NCBI RefSeq assembly: GCF_015840915.1
Contig: NZ_CP060398.1
Span: forward strand, 1,426,001 to 1,490,000
DNA: 64,000 nt
From: Synechococcus sp. CBW1002
Lineage (GTDB): Bacteria; Cyanobacteriota; Cyanobacteriia; PCC-6307; Cyanobiaceae
Direction of reading: 5' to 3'
The notes beneath the pieces are model-generated. The model was not told where the DNA came from and searched no databases. It was given only the letters and a program-made list of their open reading frames with translations. Each line of letters begins with the position of its first letter. The stretch's first letter is position 1. The position numbers and the translations under genes were made by a program. Positions 17,108-26,430 of this stretch are shown here, one piece after another.

Positions 17108-17280
17108 TAATAAGTTGAAATTGGGTCTGGATCGGGCCAAATCACTTCGAGAGGCTCTCCAATCATCCTGCCAACCCAATAGCAAGAGCACAAGCCTCGG
17201 ATTCGGTCCGCGAATCCACCCGCGACCATCCTTCTGCCTCCAGATAGTCGTATCGTCGTAAAGCGCATCAGCCCATGCAT

Positions 17281-17763
17281 TCAGGGCTCACAGTATCATG
17301 AGAGTTGATGAAGGAGATCAGGCTTTCTCGCAAATCAGCGAATACTCAACCCATCACAGCAGATAACAGCCAGCTAGAACAAAGCAAGGGCATGCTTAGC
17401 GAAGAAATCATTGCGCTGACCAGTCAGAAAACGCCAATCAGGCAGCATAGATCTCTCGCAAAATGTAAGCTTTCAGGGGGCGGGACAGCATACGGCGCAC
17501 TTGGCCTCGGCCGAACCCATAACGATGTCCTGATTCCCGCCTGCATCCCAGGCTGAGACCACTTGGGTTGGGCGCCCCCTCCGGCTGGCAATTCCGACGC
17601 GGACTGGTTGTCGTGGCCAGCTAACGATCCGCAGGGGAACATCCACAAAGAAGCTTTCACCGGATCTGGGAAGATCATCCCAACGAAGCACTTGGAGAAG
17701 GACAGTGACAAAGCCATGACTGATCGGTAGACTGCCCATAGAGCGTGATGATCCCCAAAGGCC
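17281..17763. other. intergenic stretch, no certain gene
   Basis: It lies between the divergent starts of the broken fucosyltransferase-like gene and the glycosyltransferase at 17764. A plus-strand frame from about 17566 to 17730 (LGWAPPPAGNSDADWLSWPA, ending KAMTDR) has coding-like composition and may be the 3' remnant of a gene. Another short frame at 17305-17556 is weaker. I cannot assign either. Confidence 0.4.
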
Positions 17764-20322
17764 GTGGCAAAGCGCAAAAAGCACAAGCCAATGGAGATGA
17801 ATCAGCAAGAAGCAACTCTTAACAGGAATGACAGCGCCGAGGCCAACACGCAGGCAGAGAGGCATCAAGCAGAAGCAATGATGCCCAGCGTCAGCATCTG
17901 TACAGTCACGCATCAGAGACAAGCTTATCTGACGCTTGTAGAACAGTGCATTCTCAACCAAACCTACCCACTTACCAAGATTGAATGGATAATCCTGGAT
18001 GACTCCTCTGAAGACCACCCTGATTTCCATCCAATCGAGCAGAGCGGCCTAACGATCAACTATCAGAGGCTGCCAAAAAAGCTCAGGCTTGGGGAAAAAA
18101 GAAATCTCAGCCACACCTTCTGTCGCGGAGACATCATCATCTATTTCGATGATGACGATTACTATCCGCCCGAAAGAGTGGAACACGCTGTCAACCAATT
18201 GGAGCAGAGTGGATGCATGGTGGCCGGATCCACAGTGCTGCCCATTCTATTTCTGCCAGATGAAGAGCTGTGGGTCGAGGGACCCTATGACCCCAATCAT
18301 GCAACCTCAGGAACGCTCGCATTCAGGCGAGCACTGCTGGAACAAACAAGCCATGACGATGAAGCCGTTTGCCTTGAAGAGAAGAGTTTTCTCAAGGACT
18401 ATTCCATACCAATGGCCCAGCTGGAACCAAGATTCACAATAATCAGCATCTTCCATGGCGGCAATATCATTGACAAGCGAGAGTTGATTCAACAGGTAGA
18501 AAACACGCGCATTCAGCGTGTCCCCACACAAGACCCGAATCAAATCGGGTTGATCAGGCAGCTCGCCAAAGCTTATGGGAATGCAAATAGCAAGACATCG
18601 ACTGAAATGACACAGCCAGGAGCAACAAGACCAGTTTCTTCCGCACAACAGCTGAGCCCGCCTATGGACGAGGAGAAACTCAGACTCCCAGCAAGATCCA
18701 TCATTGAGCTTGATGATCAGGACATTCATTTTAAGGTAGTGATCCCATCGTTTAATGCCGAGAGGTACATAGAAGCCTGCATTCGGTCGCTTCAAGAGCA
18801 GAACCATAGAAATCTTGAAGCGATTATTATTGATGATGGATCAACCGACAACACGGCGGCAATCGCAAGTGCTGCAATCGAGGGGGATTCACGATTTCGA
18901 ATAACCAGCAATACCACAAATAGTGGTAGCTCATTGCAAAGTTTTCTTCAAGGCACAAGATTGCTAAGGCCGTCTCTCGACGATGTATTAATTACGCTTG
19001 ACGGTGATGACCAGTTGCTAGGGAAAGATGCACTACAGATCGTGGCATTTACTTATCAGAGCCAGCAATGCTTACTCACCTATGGAAGCTTCATTCGCGC
19101 CAGCGATCAACGACACATTGGTGGCGCTTACGACACTCGGACAGTGATCACAAACAGCTTTCGCCAAGCACCCTGGCGAGCATCGCACCTGCGCACTTTC
19201 AAGGCTGGCTTGCTGGAGCTACTTAGTATTGGCGACCTGAGCGATGAACATGGGAACATTATAAAACAGGCCGGGGATATTGCGTTGATGCATCCACTAC
19301 TGGAGATTTCTGGGCACAGAGCTGTCCACATTCCCTCCGCGATTCATCTCTACAACGATCAGAACCCAATCAATGTGCACAAAGTTAATCATCAGAGTCA
19401 AGCCCAGACGTCCATACAGATTAGGCAGAGAGCATCCTATGCACATGCTCCATTTATCACCCTATACAGTCCACCAATCGGGAGTGGGCACAGCACTACC
19501 ACTCAGCTGAGGACACCTCAAATGCCTGGCACTTGCAAGGCAACTCAAGATTTATCCATGATCTCAGTTACTATTCCCACCAAGGAAAGACCAAGGCACT
19601 TGATCAATATTATCCGATGTTTTCAGTCTCAGACATGGCCCAACAAAGAGCTGTTGATCTTGGATGACAGCCGAGAACGATGCGCTGAAGCCGAAGCAAT
19701 CGCGCAGAGTGATTCGAGGATCTGCTATATCCACCAGCATCACCGAGATAGTATCGGCACTAAGCGAAAGAGACTCTGCGCTGCTGCCAAAGGCGAGTAC
19801 ATCGCTCATTTTGACGATGATGATTATTACGCACCTGATTATCTTGAGACAATGCTGAATAGCCTCTTGGCAGGCAGGTACGACTTCGTTAAGCTCCGAA
19901 GCTGGTGTTCGCTCCACGCGCCAACGAGGATTTACGGCTTTTGCAATACAGCCCTGCTAGACAGCTCCTGCTCCTATCGAATATCATCTTCCGGAATCGA
20001 AAGGTTTCCCAGGCTGTTTTCTAGCGAAGAAAAGGATCGATCGCTATACGGATATGGCTTTTCGTATTTTTATCGGAGCGATCTTCTCAATAAAGTCAAC
20101 CACCCGGAAGACATCAACCACGGCGAAGACATCAAGCTTGCCATGGACTGCATATCAGCCGGGGCAAGCATTGGCCTTGTCGACGATTACAGGGGACTTG
20201 CTATTCACATTATTCATGGAGGCAATACCTCATCCTGCTTTGCTCAGCACTTGATCTTGGAGCAGAATCTCACCAAGATGACAAGCATTCTCCCTTTACC
20301 AAACACGTTTCTTTCTCTTTAG
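17764..20322 (+). CDS. three-domain family 2 glycosyltransferase
   Basis: 852 residues from GTG 17764 (ATG 17794 is an alternative), with no membrane segment or signal peptide. There are three GT-A domains in tandem. The first (about 42-245) has VSICTVTHQRQAYL, WIILDDSSE and DIIIYFDDDDYYPPERVE. The second (322-550) has VVIPSFNAERYIEACI, IIIDDGSTDNTA and LITLDGDDQL. The third (600-840) has SVTIPTKERPRHLI, LLILDDSRE and IAHFDDDDYYAPDYLE. The aspartate clusters are the metal and nucleotide-sugar sites; all three domains keep them, so one chain may add several sugars. Its first and third domains are homologous to the second and first domains of the protein at 54930. AT-richer than its IS neighbours. 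Sugar specificity unknown. Confidence 0.85.
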   Translation: MAKRKKHKPMEMNQQEATLNRNDSAEANTQAERHQAEAMMPSVSICTVTHQRQAYLTLVEQCILNQTYPLTKIEWIILDDSSEDHPDFHPIEQSGLTINYQRLPKKLRLGEKRNLSHTFCRGDIIIYFDDDDYYPPERVEHAVNQLEQSGCMVAGSTVLPILFLPDEELWVEGPYDPNHATSGTLAFRRALLEQTSHDDEAVCLEEKSFLKDYSIPMAQLEPRFTIISIFHGGNIIDKRELIQQVENTRIQRVPTQDPNQIGLIRQLAKAYGNANSKTSTEMTQPGATRPVSSAQQLSPPMDEEKLRLPARSIIELDDQDIHFKVVIPSFNAERYIEACIRSLQEQNHRNLEAIIIDDGSTDNTAAIASAAIEGDSRFRITSNTTNSGSSLQSFLQGTRLLRPSLDDVLITLDGDDQLLGKDALQIVAFTYQSQQCLLTYGSFIRASDQRHIGGAYDTRTVITNSFRQAPWRASHLRTFKAGLLELLSIGDLSDEHGNIIKQAGDIALMHPLLEISGHRAVHIPSAIHLYNDQNPINVHKVNHQSQAQTSIQIRQRASYAHAPFITLYSPPIGSGHSTTTQLRTPQMPGTCKATQDLSMISVTIPTKERPRHLINIIRCFQSQTWPNKELLILDDSRERCAEAEAIAQSDSRICYIHQHHRDSIGTKRKRLCAAAKGEYIAHFDDDDYYAPDYLETMLNSLLAGRYDFVKLRSWCSLHAPTRIYGFCNTALLDSSCSYRISSSGIERFPRLFSSEEKDRSLYGYGFSYFYRSDLLNKVNHPEDINHGEDIKLAMDCISAGASIGLVDDYRGLAIHIIHGGNTSSCFAQHLILEQNLTKMTSILPLPNTFLSL

Positions 20323-20506
20323 TGTCCACTGGATAACTATGCTTCCCTCAAGAGATGCGATGCATCTAATCAGGGCATCCTGAGAAAGGGGAAAGCGGCT
20401 GCGCCGCAATGGATCCGAGCAGTTTTCAACTATAGAATGTGCTCAATTCGGCTCGATATCGCCGAAAAGAGCAGCGTCCCGTGGAGTGGTGTAACTCAGA
20501 AGGTCC
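20323..20506. other. intergenic, with remnant of an IS256-type end
   Basis: No gene. The last 23 bases (20484-20506, GAGTGGTGTAACTCAG then AAGGTCC) are the inverse of the sequence at 53192-53214 that follows an IS256-type transposase remnant. This is probably a left end of that element cut off by IS66 copy 2. Confidence 0.5.
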
Positions 20507-20933
20507 GTACCCGTTCAGGAGTCGGGACAGCTCGCAACGAACATCGGGCTTGCTGAACCCTTGACGGTGGCTTGATTCCTGGTTGCATCTCAGTAAGAGA
20601 CTCCTTGCGATGACCACCCCACCGGCCGGGATTTCAGAAGCCGATTGGGCCGCCACCCCGGTGGGAGTGAAGGCTGGATTTCTTGAGCTGGTCAGTCAGT
20701 GCCAGAGGCAGCAACAGGAGATCGAGCAGCTCCGCATCCAGCTCACCGCCCTGGCGACCGAACTGGCCCATCTGCGCGAGCGGATCGGCCGCAGCTCCCG
20801 CAATTCTTCCAAGCCTCCCTCCAGTGATGGCCAGGGGTTTAAGCCGCCCGAACTGAGGTGGTCTGGCTTTTCTGGACAGGCCCCATCGTTAACCTCTGAG
20901 GCGGGGTACCGCCCCTGAAAGGGGCTCCCACCG

Positions 20934-21221
20934 ATGAGCAAGCGCCGCACCCACAGCCCCGAGTTCAAGGCCAGGGTCGCCATGGAGGCGATCAGTGGCC
21001 GCAAGACGATCCAGGAGATCGCCGCCGACCACGCCATCCACCCGATCCAGGTGAGCCAGTGGAAGCGGCAGCTCCTGGACGGTGCCAGCGAGCTCTTCAC
21101 CCGAGGCAAGAAGACCAAGGACAAGGAGGAGGGGCAGGCCAAGGAGGCGGAGCTGTTCCAGCAGATCGGACGGCTGCAGATGGAGCTGGAGTGGCTCAAA
21201 AAAAAGTCTCAACTGCTCTGA
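20934..21221 (+). CDS. IS3-alpha OrfA
   Basis: 95 residues, SKRRTHS variant, otherwise as described for 10593-10880. The stop TGA lies 14 bases after the A8 run. Confidence 0.92.
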   Translation: MSKRRTHSPEFKARVAMEAISGRKTIQEIAADHAIHPIQVSQWKRQLLDGASELFTRGKKTKDKEEGQAKEAELFQQIGRLQMELEWLKKKSQLL

Positions 21222-22104
21222 TGCCCGTGAACTGCGCAAGCTGGTCGATCACGACCACCCCGAGCTCAGCATCAGCAGGCAGTGTGCGCTGCTGGGGCTG
21301 CCTCGATCCACGCTGTACTACCGGCCGACACCGGTCCGTGTATCGACGCTGCGGATCATGGCCAGGATCGATGCTCTCTACCTGGAGGATCCCTGCAGCG
21401 GCAGCCGCCGGATGGTGGACTATCTGGCCCAAGATGGTATCCCGATCAGCCGAGATCGAGTGCGAAACCTCATGCGGCGCATGGGATTACGGGCGATCTA
21501 CCAGAAGCCCCGGACGACGGTTCCAGGTGATCCGTCCGTGCGGTTCCCCTACCTGGTGGACCTCACGCAGGTCACGTCGGTGGATCAGGTCTGGGCGACC
21601 GACATCACCTACATCCCTCTGCAGAAAGGGTTCCTCTATCTGGTGGCGATCATGGATCTCCATTCCAGGCATGTGCTCAGCTGGAGGCTCTCCAACAGCC
21701 TTGACACGAAGTTCTGTCTGGAGGCCCTGGAGATGGCCTTGGGAGGCGGCCGTAGGCCAGAGATCTTCCACTCCGATCAAGGCTGTCAGTTCACGTCCGC
21801 TGACTTTGTGGCCAGACTCAAAGGGGAGCGGATCCAGATCAGCTGGTCCGGCAGAAAGCGGTGCTACGACAACATCCTTGTTGAACGGCTGTGGAGGACT
21901 GTCAAGTACGAGGAGGTCTACCTACGGGCATACAGCGATGGCTGGGACGCTGAAATCAGCCTGGCCCGCTTCCTGTGGCGGTATTGCCATGTAAGACCTC
22001 ACAGTTCCCTTGGAGGCAAAACTCCCCACGCGGTCTACACTGAGGCCGAACCATGTTCCACCCGTCCTGGGTTAACGATGTCAGGGGCCGGAACTGTCCA
22101 ATAA
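21196..22104 (+). CDS. IS3-alpha OrfB
   Basis: Same DDE protein as at 9710-10618, with a Tyr for Cys change (VRFPYLVDL). Codons run TCA AAA AAA AGT through the slippery site, +1 relative to OrfA (CTC AAA AAA AAG). Confidence 0.9.
   Translation, partial: SKKSLNCSDARELRKLVDHDHPELSISRQCALLGLPRSTLYYRPTPVRVSTLRIMARIDALYLEDPCSGSRRMVDYLAQDGIPISRDRVRNLMRRMGLRAIYQKPRTTVPGDPSVRFPYLVDLTQVTSVDQVWATDITYIPLQKGFLYLVAIMDLHSRHVLSWRLSNSLDTKFCLEALEMALGGGRRPEIFHSDQGCQFTSADFVARLKGERIQISWSGRKRCYDNILVERLWRTVKYEEVYLRAYSDGWDAEISLARFLWRYCHVRPHSSLGGKTPHAVYTEAEPCSTRPGLTMSGAGTVQ
21198..21205 (+). other. A8 slippery run between OrfA and OrfB
   Basis: Eight A followed by G at the OrfA/OrfB junction. The same run is present in all full IS3-alpha copies and in the diverged copy at 23691-24956. 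OrfB needs a net +1 (or -2) shift. Loss of one A during transcription of the run would give it. Most IS3 elements instead need -1. Confidence 0.7.
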
Positions 22105-23489
22105 AAGGCACCCACCTCAAACGACGCAAGGGCAGTGGCCGCAAGCGCGGCGGCCAGCCGGGCCATCCCGGATCTGGGCCGGAGCTGCTGCCGATCGAGC
22201 GGGTGGATGAGGTGGTCGAGCACCACCCCCAGGCCTGCCGCCGCTGCGGCACGTTGCTACAGGGTCAGGATCCCGAGCCCTTGAGGCACCAGGTGATCGA
22301 GATTCCACCGATCACGCCTCTGGTGATCGAGCACCGGCTGCACCGCCTGGTCTGCCCCTGCTGTTCCACCAGCACCTGTGCCTCGTTACCGGCGGAGGTG
22401 GAAGTAAGCCATTACGGTCCCCGGCTCAGTGCTCTGGTGGGTCTGCTGGGTAGTGCCTTCCCGTTGAGTTTCAGCAAGACCCAGGCGCTGCTGGATCAGC
22501 TGCTGGGGGTACAGATCAGCCGGGGAGCGATGGCCACTATCCGCCAGCGCTTGAGTGCAGCACTGGAGCAGCCCATGCAGGAGGCCCTTGCGTTTGCCCG
22601 TCAGCAGTCGGTGGTCTATGTCGATGAAACCGGTGCCCCCACCGGTAATGCCGATGGGGGCAACCCCGATGGCCGGCGCGGCTGGGAGTGGGTCATGGTG
22701 ACCGCCATGGGGGTGACAGTGTTCTTGCAGAGCCTGAGCCGCTCGGCTGCCGCCGCGATCGACCTGCTCGGGAATGCCTTTGGCGGAATTGTGGTGAGCG
22801 ATCGCTTCTCCGCCTACAACCATCTCCCGCTGGAGCAGCGCCAGCTGTGCTGGGCGCACGTGATCCGCGATCTCACTGCCATCGCTGACCGTCAGGGCGC
22901 CAGCGGTGAGATTGGAGCGGAGCTGCTGGGCCTGCAGCAGCAGCTGTTTGCCCAGTGGCACCGCTACAAAGACGGAACGATCGACTGGTCCACGTTGCAG
23001 CAGGGCTGTCGGCCGATCCGCCAGGCGTTTGTGGGCACGCTGCAGCGGGTTGTGGAGCTGGGCTGCCAGCGCGGCGAGCGAACGCCGTGGGCCAAGACGG
23101 TGCGTACCTGCCATCAGTTGCTGCAAGTGAGCGATGGCCTCTGGACCTTCCTGGAGATTGAAGGGATCGAGCCCACCAACAACGCAGCCGAGCGTGCCCT
23201 GCGCCATTCGGTGATTCAGCGCAAGATCAGCCATGGCGTCCAATCCCGCCAGGGTGCAATCTGCCGCAGCAGGTTGCTCACGGTCACCACCAGCCTGCGG
23301 CAACAGGGCCGTGATATCTGGCAGTTCCTGGAGCAGGCCTTGATCGCCCATCATCGTGGCGGTGAGATGCCATCGCTGTTGCCGAATCCCTGAGCCGGCC
23401 GTCATCGATCGTGGTGTCTGTGGTTGCTCGTTGATCAACGATCAGGGGTGGAATGCTGCGCTGCTGCGTCACGGCCCCTGAACGGATAC

Positions 23490-23690
23490 CATCGCTTTTA
23501 CGTTAGCGTCAAAGAGGCGATCAAAGCGCTCCTGTTCGGTACTATTCATTGAGCTGGCTTCCCGTTGGGAAGATGAAGGGAATCAGCGCATCAGTAGATG
23601 CGCATCCCTCAGTGTCTTCCCGGAATCAGTCGCCAGCCGCAACCCAGCGGGGACTGCTCAGCTCTCGCCCTGAGCATCACCCTGTGTCAT
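23490..23690. other. intergenic stretch between IS66 copy 2 and a diverged IS3-alpha
   Basis: No coding frame or known element end recognised. A CAT duplication brackets the IS3-alpha variant, so this and 24957 onward were once contiguous. Confidence 0.4.
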
Positions 23691-23770
23691 TGAGGTGGTC
23701 TGGTTTTTCTGGACAGGGCCCATCGTTAACCTCTGAGGCGGGGCACCGCCCCTGAAAGGGGCTCCCACCG

Positions 23771-24058
23771 ATGAGCAAACGCCGCACTCACAGCCCCGAG
23801 TTCAAGGCCAGGGTCGCCATGGAGGCGATCAGTGGCCGCAAGACGATCCAGGAGATCGCCGCTGATCACGCTATTCACCCAATCCAGGTGAGCCAGTGGA
23901 AGCGGCAGCTGCTGGACGGCGCCAGCGAGCTGTTCACCAGGGGCAAGAAGACCAAGGACAAGGACGAGGGGCAGGCCAAGGAAGCGGAGCTGTTCCAGCA
24001 GATCGGCCGGCTCCAGATGGAGCTGGAATGGCTCAAAAAAAAGTCTCAGCTGCTCTGA
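23771..24058 (+). CDS. OrfA of the diverged IS3-alpha
   Basis: 95 residues, almost the same protein as the other OrfA copies (KDKDEGQAKEAE instead of KDKEEGQAKEAE) despite numerous synonymous changes, so selection on the protein is visible. Confidence 0.92.
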   Translation: MSKRRTHSPEFKARVAMEAISGRKTIQEIAADHAIHPIQVSQWKRQLLDGASELFTRGKKTKDKDEGQAKEAELFQQIGRLQMELEWLKKKSQLL

Positions 24059-24941
24059 TGCCCATGAACTGCGCAAGCTGGTCGATCACGACCACCCTGA
24101 GCTCAGTGTCAGCCGCCAATGTGCGCTGCTGGGGCTGCCTCGATCCACGCTGTACTACCAGCCCACACCGGCGCGGGAATCGACGCTGCGGATCATGGCC
24201 AGGATCGATACTCTCTACCTGGAGGATCCCTGCTGCGGCAGCCGCCGGATGGTGGGCTATCTGGCCAGAGATGGGATCCCGATCAGCCGTGACCGGGTGC
24301 GAAACCTCATGCGCCGCATGGGTTTACGGGCGATCTACCAGAAACCGCGCACGACGATTCCGGGTCATCCATCCGAGCGCTTCCCCTGCCTGGTGGATCT
24401 CAGCCTGGTCACGGCAGTGGATCAGGTCTGGGCCACTGATATCACCTACATCCCGCTTCAGAAAGGCTTTCTCTACCTGGTGGCGATCGTGGATCTCTTC
24501 TCCAGGAATGTTCTCAGCTGGAAACTCTCCAACAGCCTTGACACGGAATTCTGCCTGGAAGCCCTGGACGTGGCGCTGGGGGCTGGCCGCAAGCCACAGA
24601 TCTTCCACTCCGACCCAGGATGCCAGTTCACCTCCACGGACTTCGTGGCAAGGCTGCAAGCCGAGAAAATCAGGATCAGCTGGTCCGGAAGGAAACGCTG
24701 CTATGACAACATCCTGGTGGAAAGGCTGTGGCGCACAGTCAAGTACGAGGAGGTGTACCTACGTGCCTACAGCGATGGCTGGGAGGCAGAAATCAGCCTG
24801 GCCCGCTTTCTGTGGAGGTACTGCCATGTAAGGCCCCACAGCTCTCTGGGAGGTCGAACTCCCCATGAGGTCTACACTGAGAACGAATCCTGTCCCTCCC
24901 GCCCAGGGTTAACGATGTCAGGGACCAAACCTGTCCAATAA
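24033..24941 (+). CDS. OrfB of the diverged IS3-alpha
   Basis: DDE core intact: VWATDITYIPLQKG, IFHSDPGCQFTSTDF and NILVERLWRTVKYEEVYL. It again lies +1 to OrfA across an A8 run. Differences from the main copies include SLVTAVDQ for TQVTSVDQ and LFSRNVLSWKLS for LHSRHVLSWRLS. Confidence 0.9.
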   Translation, partial: SKKSLSCSDAHELRKLVDHDHPELSVSRQCALLGLPRSTLYYQPTPARESTLRIMARIDTLYLEDPCCGSRRMVGYLARDGIPISRDRVRNLMRRMGLRAIYQKPRTTIPGHPSERFPCLVDLSLVTAVDQVWATDITYIPLQKGFLYLVAIVDLFSRNVLSWKLSNSLDTEFCLEALDVALGAGRKPQIFHSDPGCQFTSTDFVARLQAEKIRISWSGRKRCYDNILVERLWRTVKYEEVYLRAYSDGWEAEISLARFLWRYCHVRPHSSLGGRTPHEVYTENESCPSRPGLTMSGTKPVQ

Positions 24942-24956
24942 AAGGCACCCACCTCA

Positions 24957-25041
24957 CATCCCCGCAAGGCGCAGAGCCTTGAATCGACAAAAGTTGACTA
25001 TGATTATTCTTGTAATCTGCCGCGAAGCGGCTTAGTTCAAC
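24957..25041 (+). repeat. IS91-like terminus, remnant
   Basis: The last 26 bases (25016-25041) contain CTGCCGCG-A-AGCGGC, a small palindrome, and end in CAAC. The same terminus ends the IS91-like element at 30377 and occurs inverted at 58690-58720. It directly abuts the broken IS110-type gene that follows. Confidence 0.55.
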
Positions 25042-25259
25042 TACTATTCGGAGAGAATCTCAAGATGCGAAGATAGAATCAATGAACTGTTGCAGACCTT
25101 GGTTGAGTCAACGGGCCAGGAGAACAAGCATTTCTTAGGTGACAAGAAGCTCTCAAGTGCGAAGCTTGACGGTCGAAATCGGGTTCGATCTCTGAACTTC
25201 AATCCCAGGCCACTGTGCGCTGCTCTTTGTGGCAGAGACATGATTGAGGTGGGTGCCTT

Positions 25260-26168
25260 TTATTGGACAGTTCCGGCCCCTGACATCGTTAACCCAGGAC
25301 GGGTGGAACATGGTTCGGCCTCAGTGTAGACCGCGTGGGGAGTTTTGCCTCCAAGGGAACTGTGAGGTCTTACATGGCAATACCGCCACAGGAAGCGGGC
25401 CAGGCTGATTTCAGCGTCCCAGCCATCGCTGTATGCCCGTAGGTAGACCTCCTCGTACTTGACAGTCCTCCACAGCCGTTCAACAAGGATGTTGTCGTAG
25501 CACCGCTTTCTGCCGGACCAGCTGATCTGGATCCGCTCCCCTTTGAGTCTGGCCACAAAGTCAGCGGACGTGAACTGACAGCCTTGATCGGAGTGGAAGA
25601 TCTCTGGCCTACGGCCGCCTCCCAAGGCCATCTCCAGGGCCTCCAGACAGAACTTCGTGTCAAGGCTGTTGGAGAGCCTCCAGCTGAGCACATGCCTGGA
25701 ATGGAGATCCATGATCGCCACCAGATAGAGGAACCCTTTCTGCAGAGGGATGTAGGTGATGTCGGTCGCCCAGACCTGATCCACCGACGTGACCTGCGTG
25801 AGGTCCACCAGGCAGGGGAACCGCACGGACGGATCACCTGGAACCGTCGTCCGGGGCTTCTGGTAGATCGCCCGTAATCCCATGCGCCGCATGAGGTTTC
25901 GCACTCGATCTCGGCTGATCGGGATACCATCTTGGGCCAGATAGTCCACCATCCGGCGGCTGCCGCTGCAGGGATCCTCCAGGTAGAGAGCATCGATCCT
26001 GGCCATGATCCGCAGCGTCGATACACGGACCGGTGTCGGCCGGTAGTACAGCGTGGATCGAGGCAGCCCCAGCAGCGCACACTGCCTGCTGATGCTGAGC
26101 TCGGGGTGGTCGTGATCGACCAGCTTGCGCAGTTCACGGGCATCAGAGCAGTTGAGACTTTTTTTTGA
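25260..26168 (-). CDS. IS3-alpha OrfB
   Basis: Same protein as at 9710-10618 (CHVRPH form), intact. Confidence 0.9.
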   Translation of the reverse strand, partial: SKKSLNCSDARELRKLVDHDHPELSISRQCALLGLPRSTLYYRPTPVRVSTLRIMARIDALYLEDPCSGSRRMVDYLAQDGIPISRDRVRNLMRRMGLRAIYQKPRTTVPGDPSVRFPCLVDLTQVTSVDQVWATDITYIPLQKGFLYLVAIMDLHSRHVLSWRLSNSLDTKFCLEALEMALGGGRRPEIFHSDQGCQFTSADFVARLKGERIQISWSGRKRCYDNILVERLWRTVKYEEVYLRAYSDGWDAEISLARFLWRYCHVRPHSSLGGKTPHAVYTEAEPCSTRPGLTMSGAGTVQ

Positions 26169-26430
26169 GCCACTCCAGCTCCATCTGCAGCCGTCCGATC
26201 TGCTGGAACAGCTCCGCCTCCTTGGCCTGCCCCTCCTCCTTGTCCTTGGTCTTCTTGCCTCGGGTGAAGAGCTCGCTGGCACCGTCCAGGAGCTGCCGCT
26301 TCCACTGGCTCACCTGGATCGGGTGGATGGCGTGGTCGGCGGCGATCTCCTGGATCGTCTTGCGGCCACTGATCGCCTCCATGGCGACCCTGGCCTTGAA
26401 CTCGGGGCTGTGGGTGCGGCGCTTGCTCAT
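26143..26430 (-). CDS. IS3-alpha OrfA
   Basis: 95 residues, SKRRTHS form, intact. Confidence 0.92.
   Translation of the reverse strand: MSKRRTHSPEFKARVAMEAISGRKTIQEIAADHAIHPIQVSQWKRQLLDGASELFTRGKKTKDKEEGQAKEAELFQQIGRLQMELEWLKKKSQLL

Larger units (their letters stand above)
13852..17280 (-). pseudogene. fucosyltransferase-like gene broken by three insertions
   Basis: Joining 17280-17108, 16069-15905 and 14182-13852 and dropping one copy of each target duplication gives one open frame of about 221 residues. It begins MHGLMRFTTIRLSGGRRMVA with GGFADRIRGLCSCYWVGRMI, a G-G-x-x-D-R-x-x-G motif found near the N-terminus of NodZ/O-fucosyltransferase-like enzymes. It ends AGHNVIGVH, exactly where an H-x-R-R motif would be expected, and is cut there by IS3-beta. 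IS1595 (TAATAAGT duplication) and IS66 (CGCAGCAC duplication) split the rest. The C-terminal half is absent. The family call rests on motifs only. Confidence 0.55.
20854..22119 (+). mobile_element. IS3-alpha copy 2, complete
   Basis: 1266 bp with the typical ends; 3-bp duplication AAC at 20851-20853 and 22120-22122. Inserted in IS66 copy 2. Confidence 0.96.
20610..23393 (+). pseudogene. tnpC: IS66-family transposase, split by IS3-alpha
   Basis: N-terminal part 20610-20853 (to GQGFKPPE), C-terminal part 22120-23393 (from RRKGSGRKRGGQPGHPG). Removing 20854-22119 and one AAC restores the frame exactly. The sequence is otherwise almost the same as copy 1 (one Thr to Ser change in the zinc-binding region, CPCCST). 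The catalytic part is intact but has no proper start. Confidence 0.92.
20507..23489 (+). mobile_element. IS66-family element, copy 2, interrupted by IS3-alpha
   Basis: Near-identical to copy 1, with the same GTACCCGTTCAGG and CCTGAACGGATAC ends. The flanks GAAGGTCC and CATCGCTT do not match, so at least one side was rearranged after insertion. Confidence 0.9.
23691..24956 (+). mobile_element. diverged IS3-alpha variant, complete (1266 bp)
   Basis: Same length, ends (TGAGGTGGTCTGG and CACCCACCTCA) and gene order as IS3-alpha but with many base changes, most apparently silent or conservative. 3-bp duplication CAT at 23688-23690 and 24957-24959. An older or separately acquired lineage. Confidence 0.93.

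Noticed and set aside
21059-21994. Long frame (311 codons) overlapping IS3-alpha OrfB, repeated in every copy
   Set aside because: It is the third frame of OrfB: Trp/Arg/Ser-rich, no domain. The DDE motifs are in the other frame. It is an antiframe shadow of GC-rich sequence, although its position might suggest the usual -1 OrfB.
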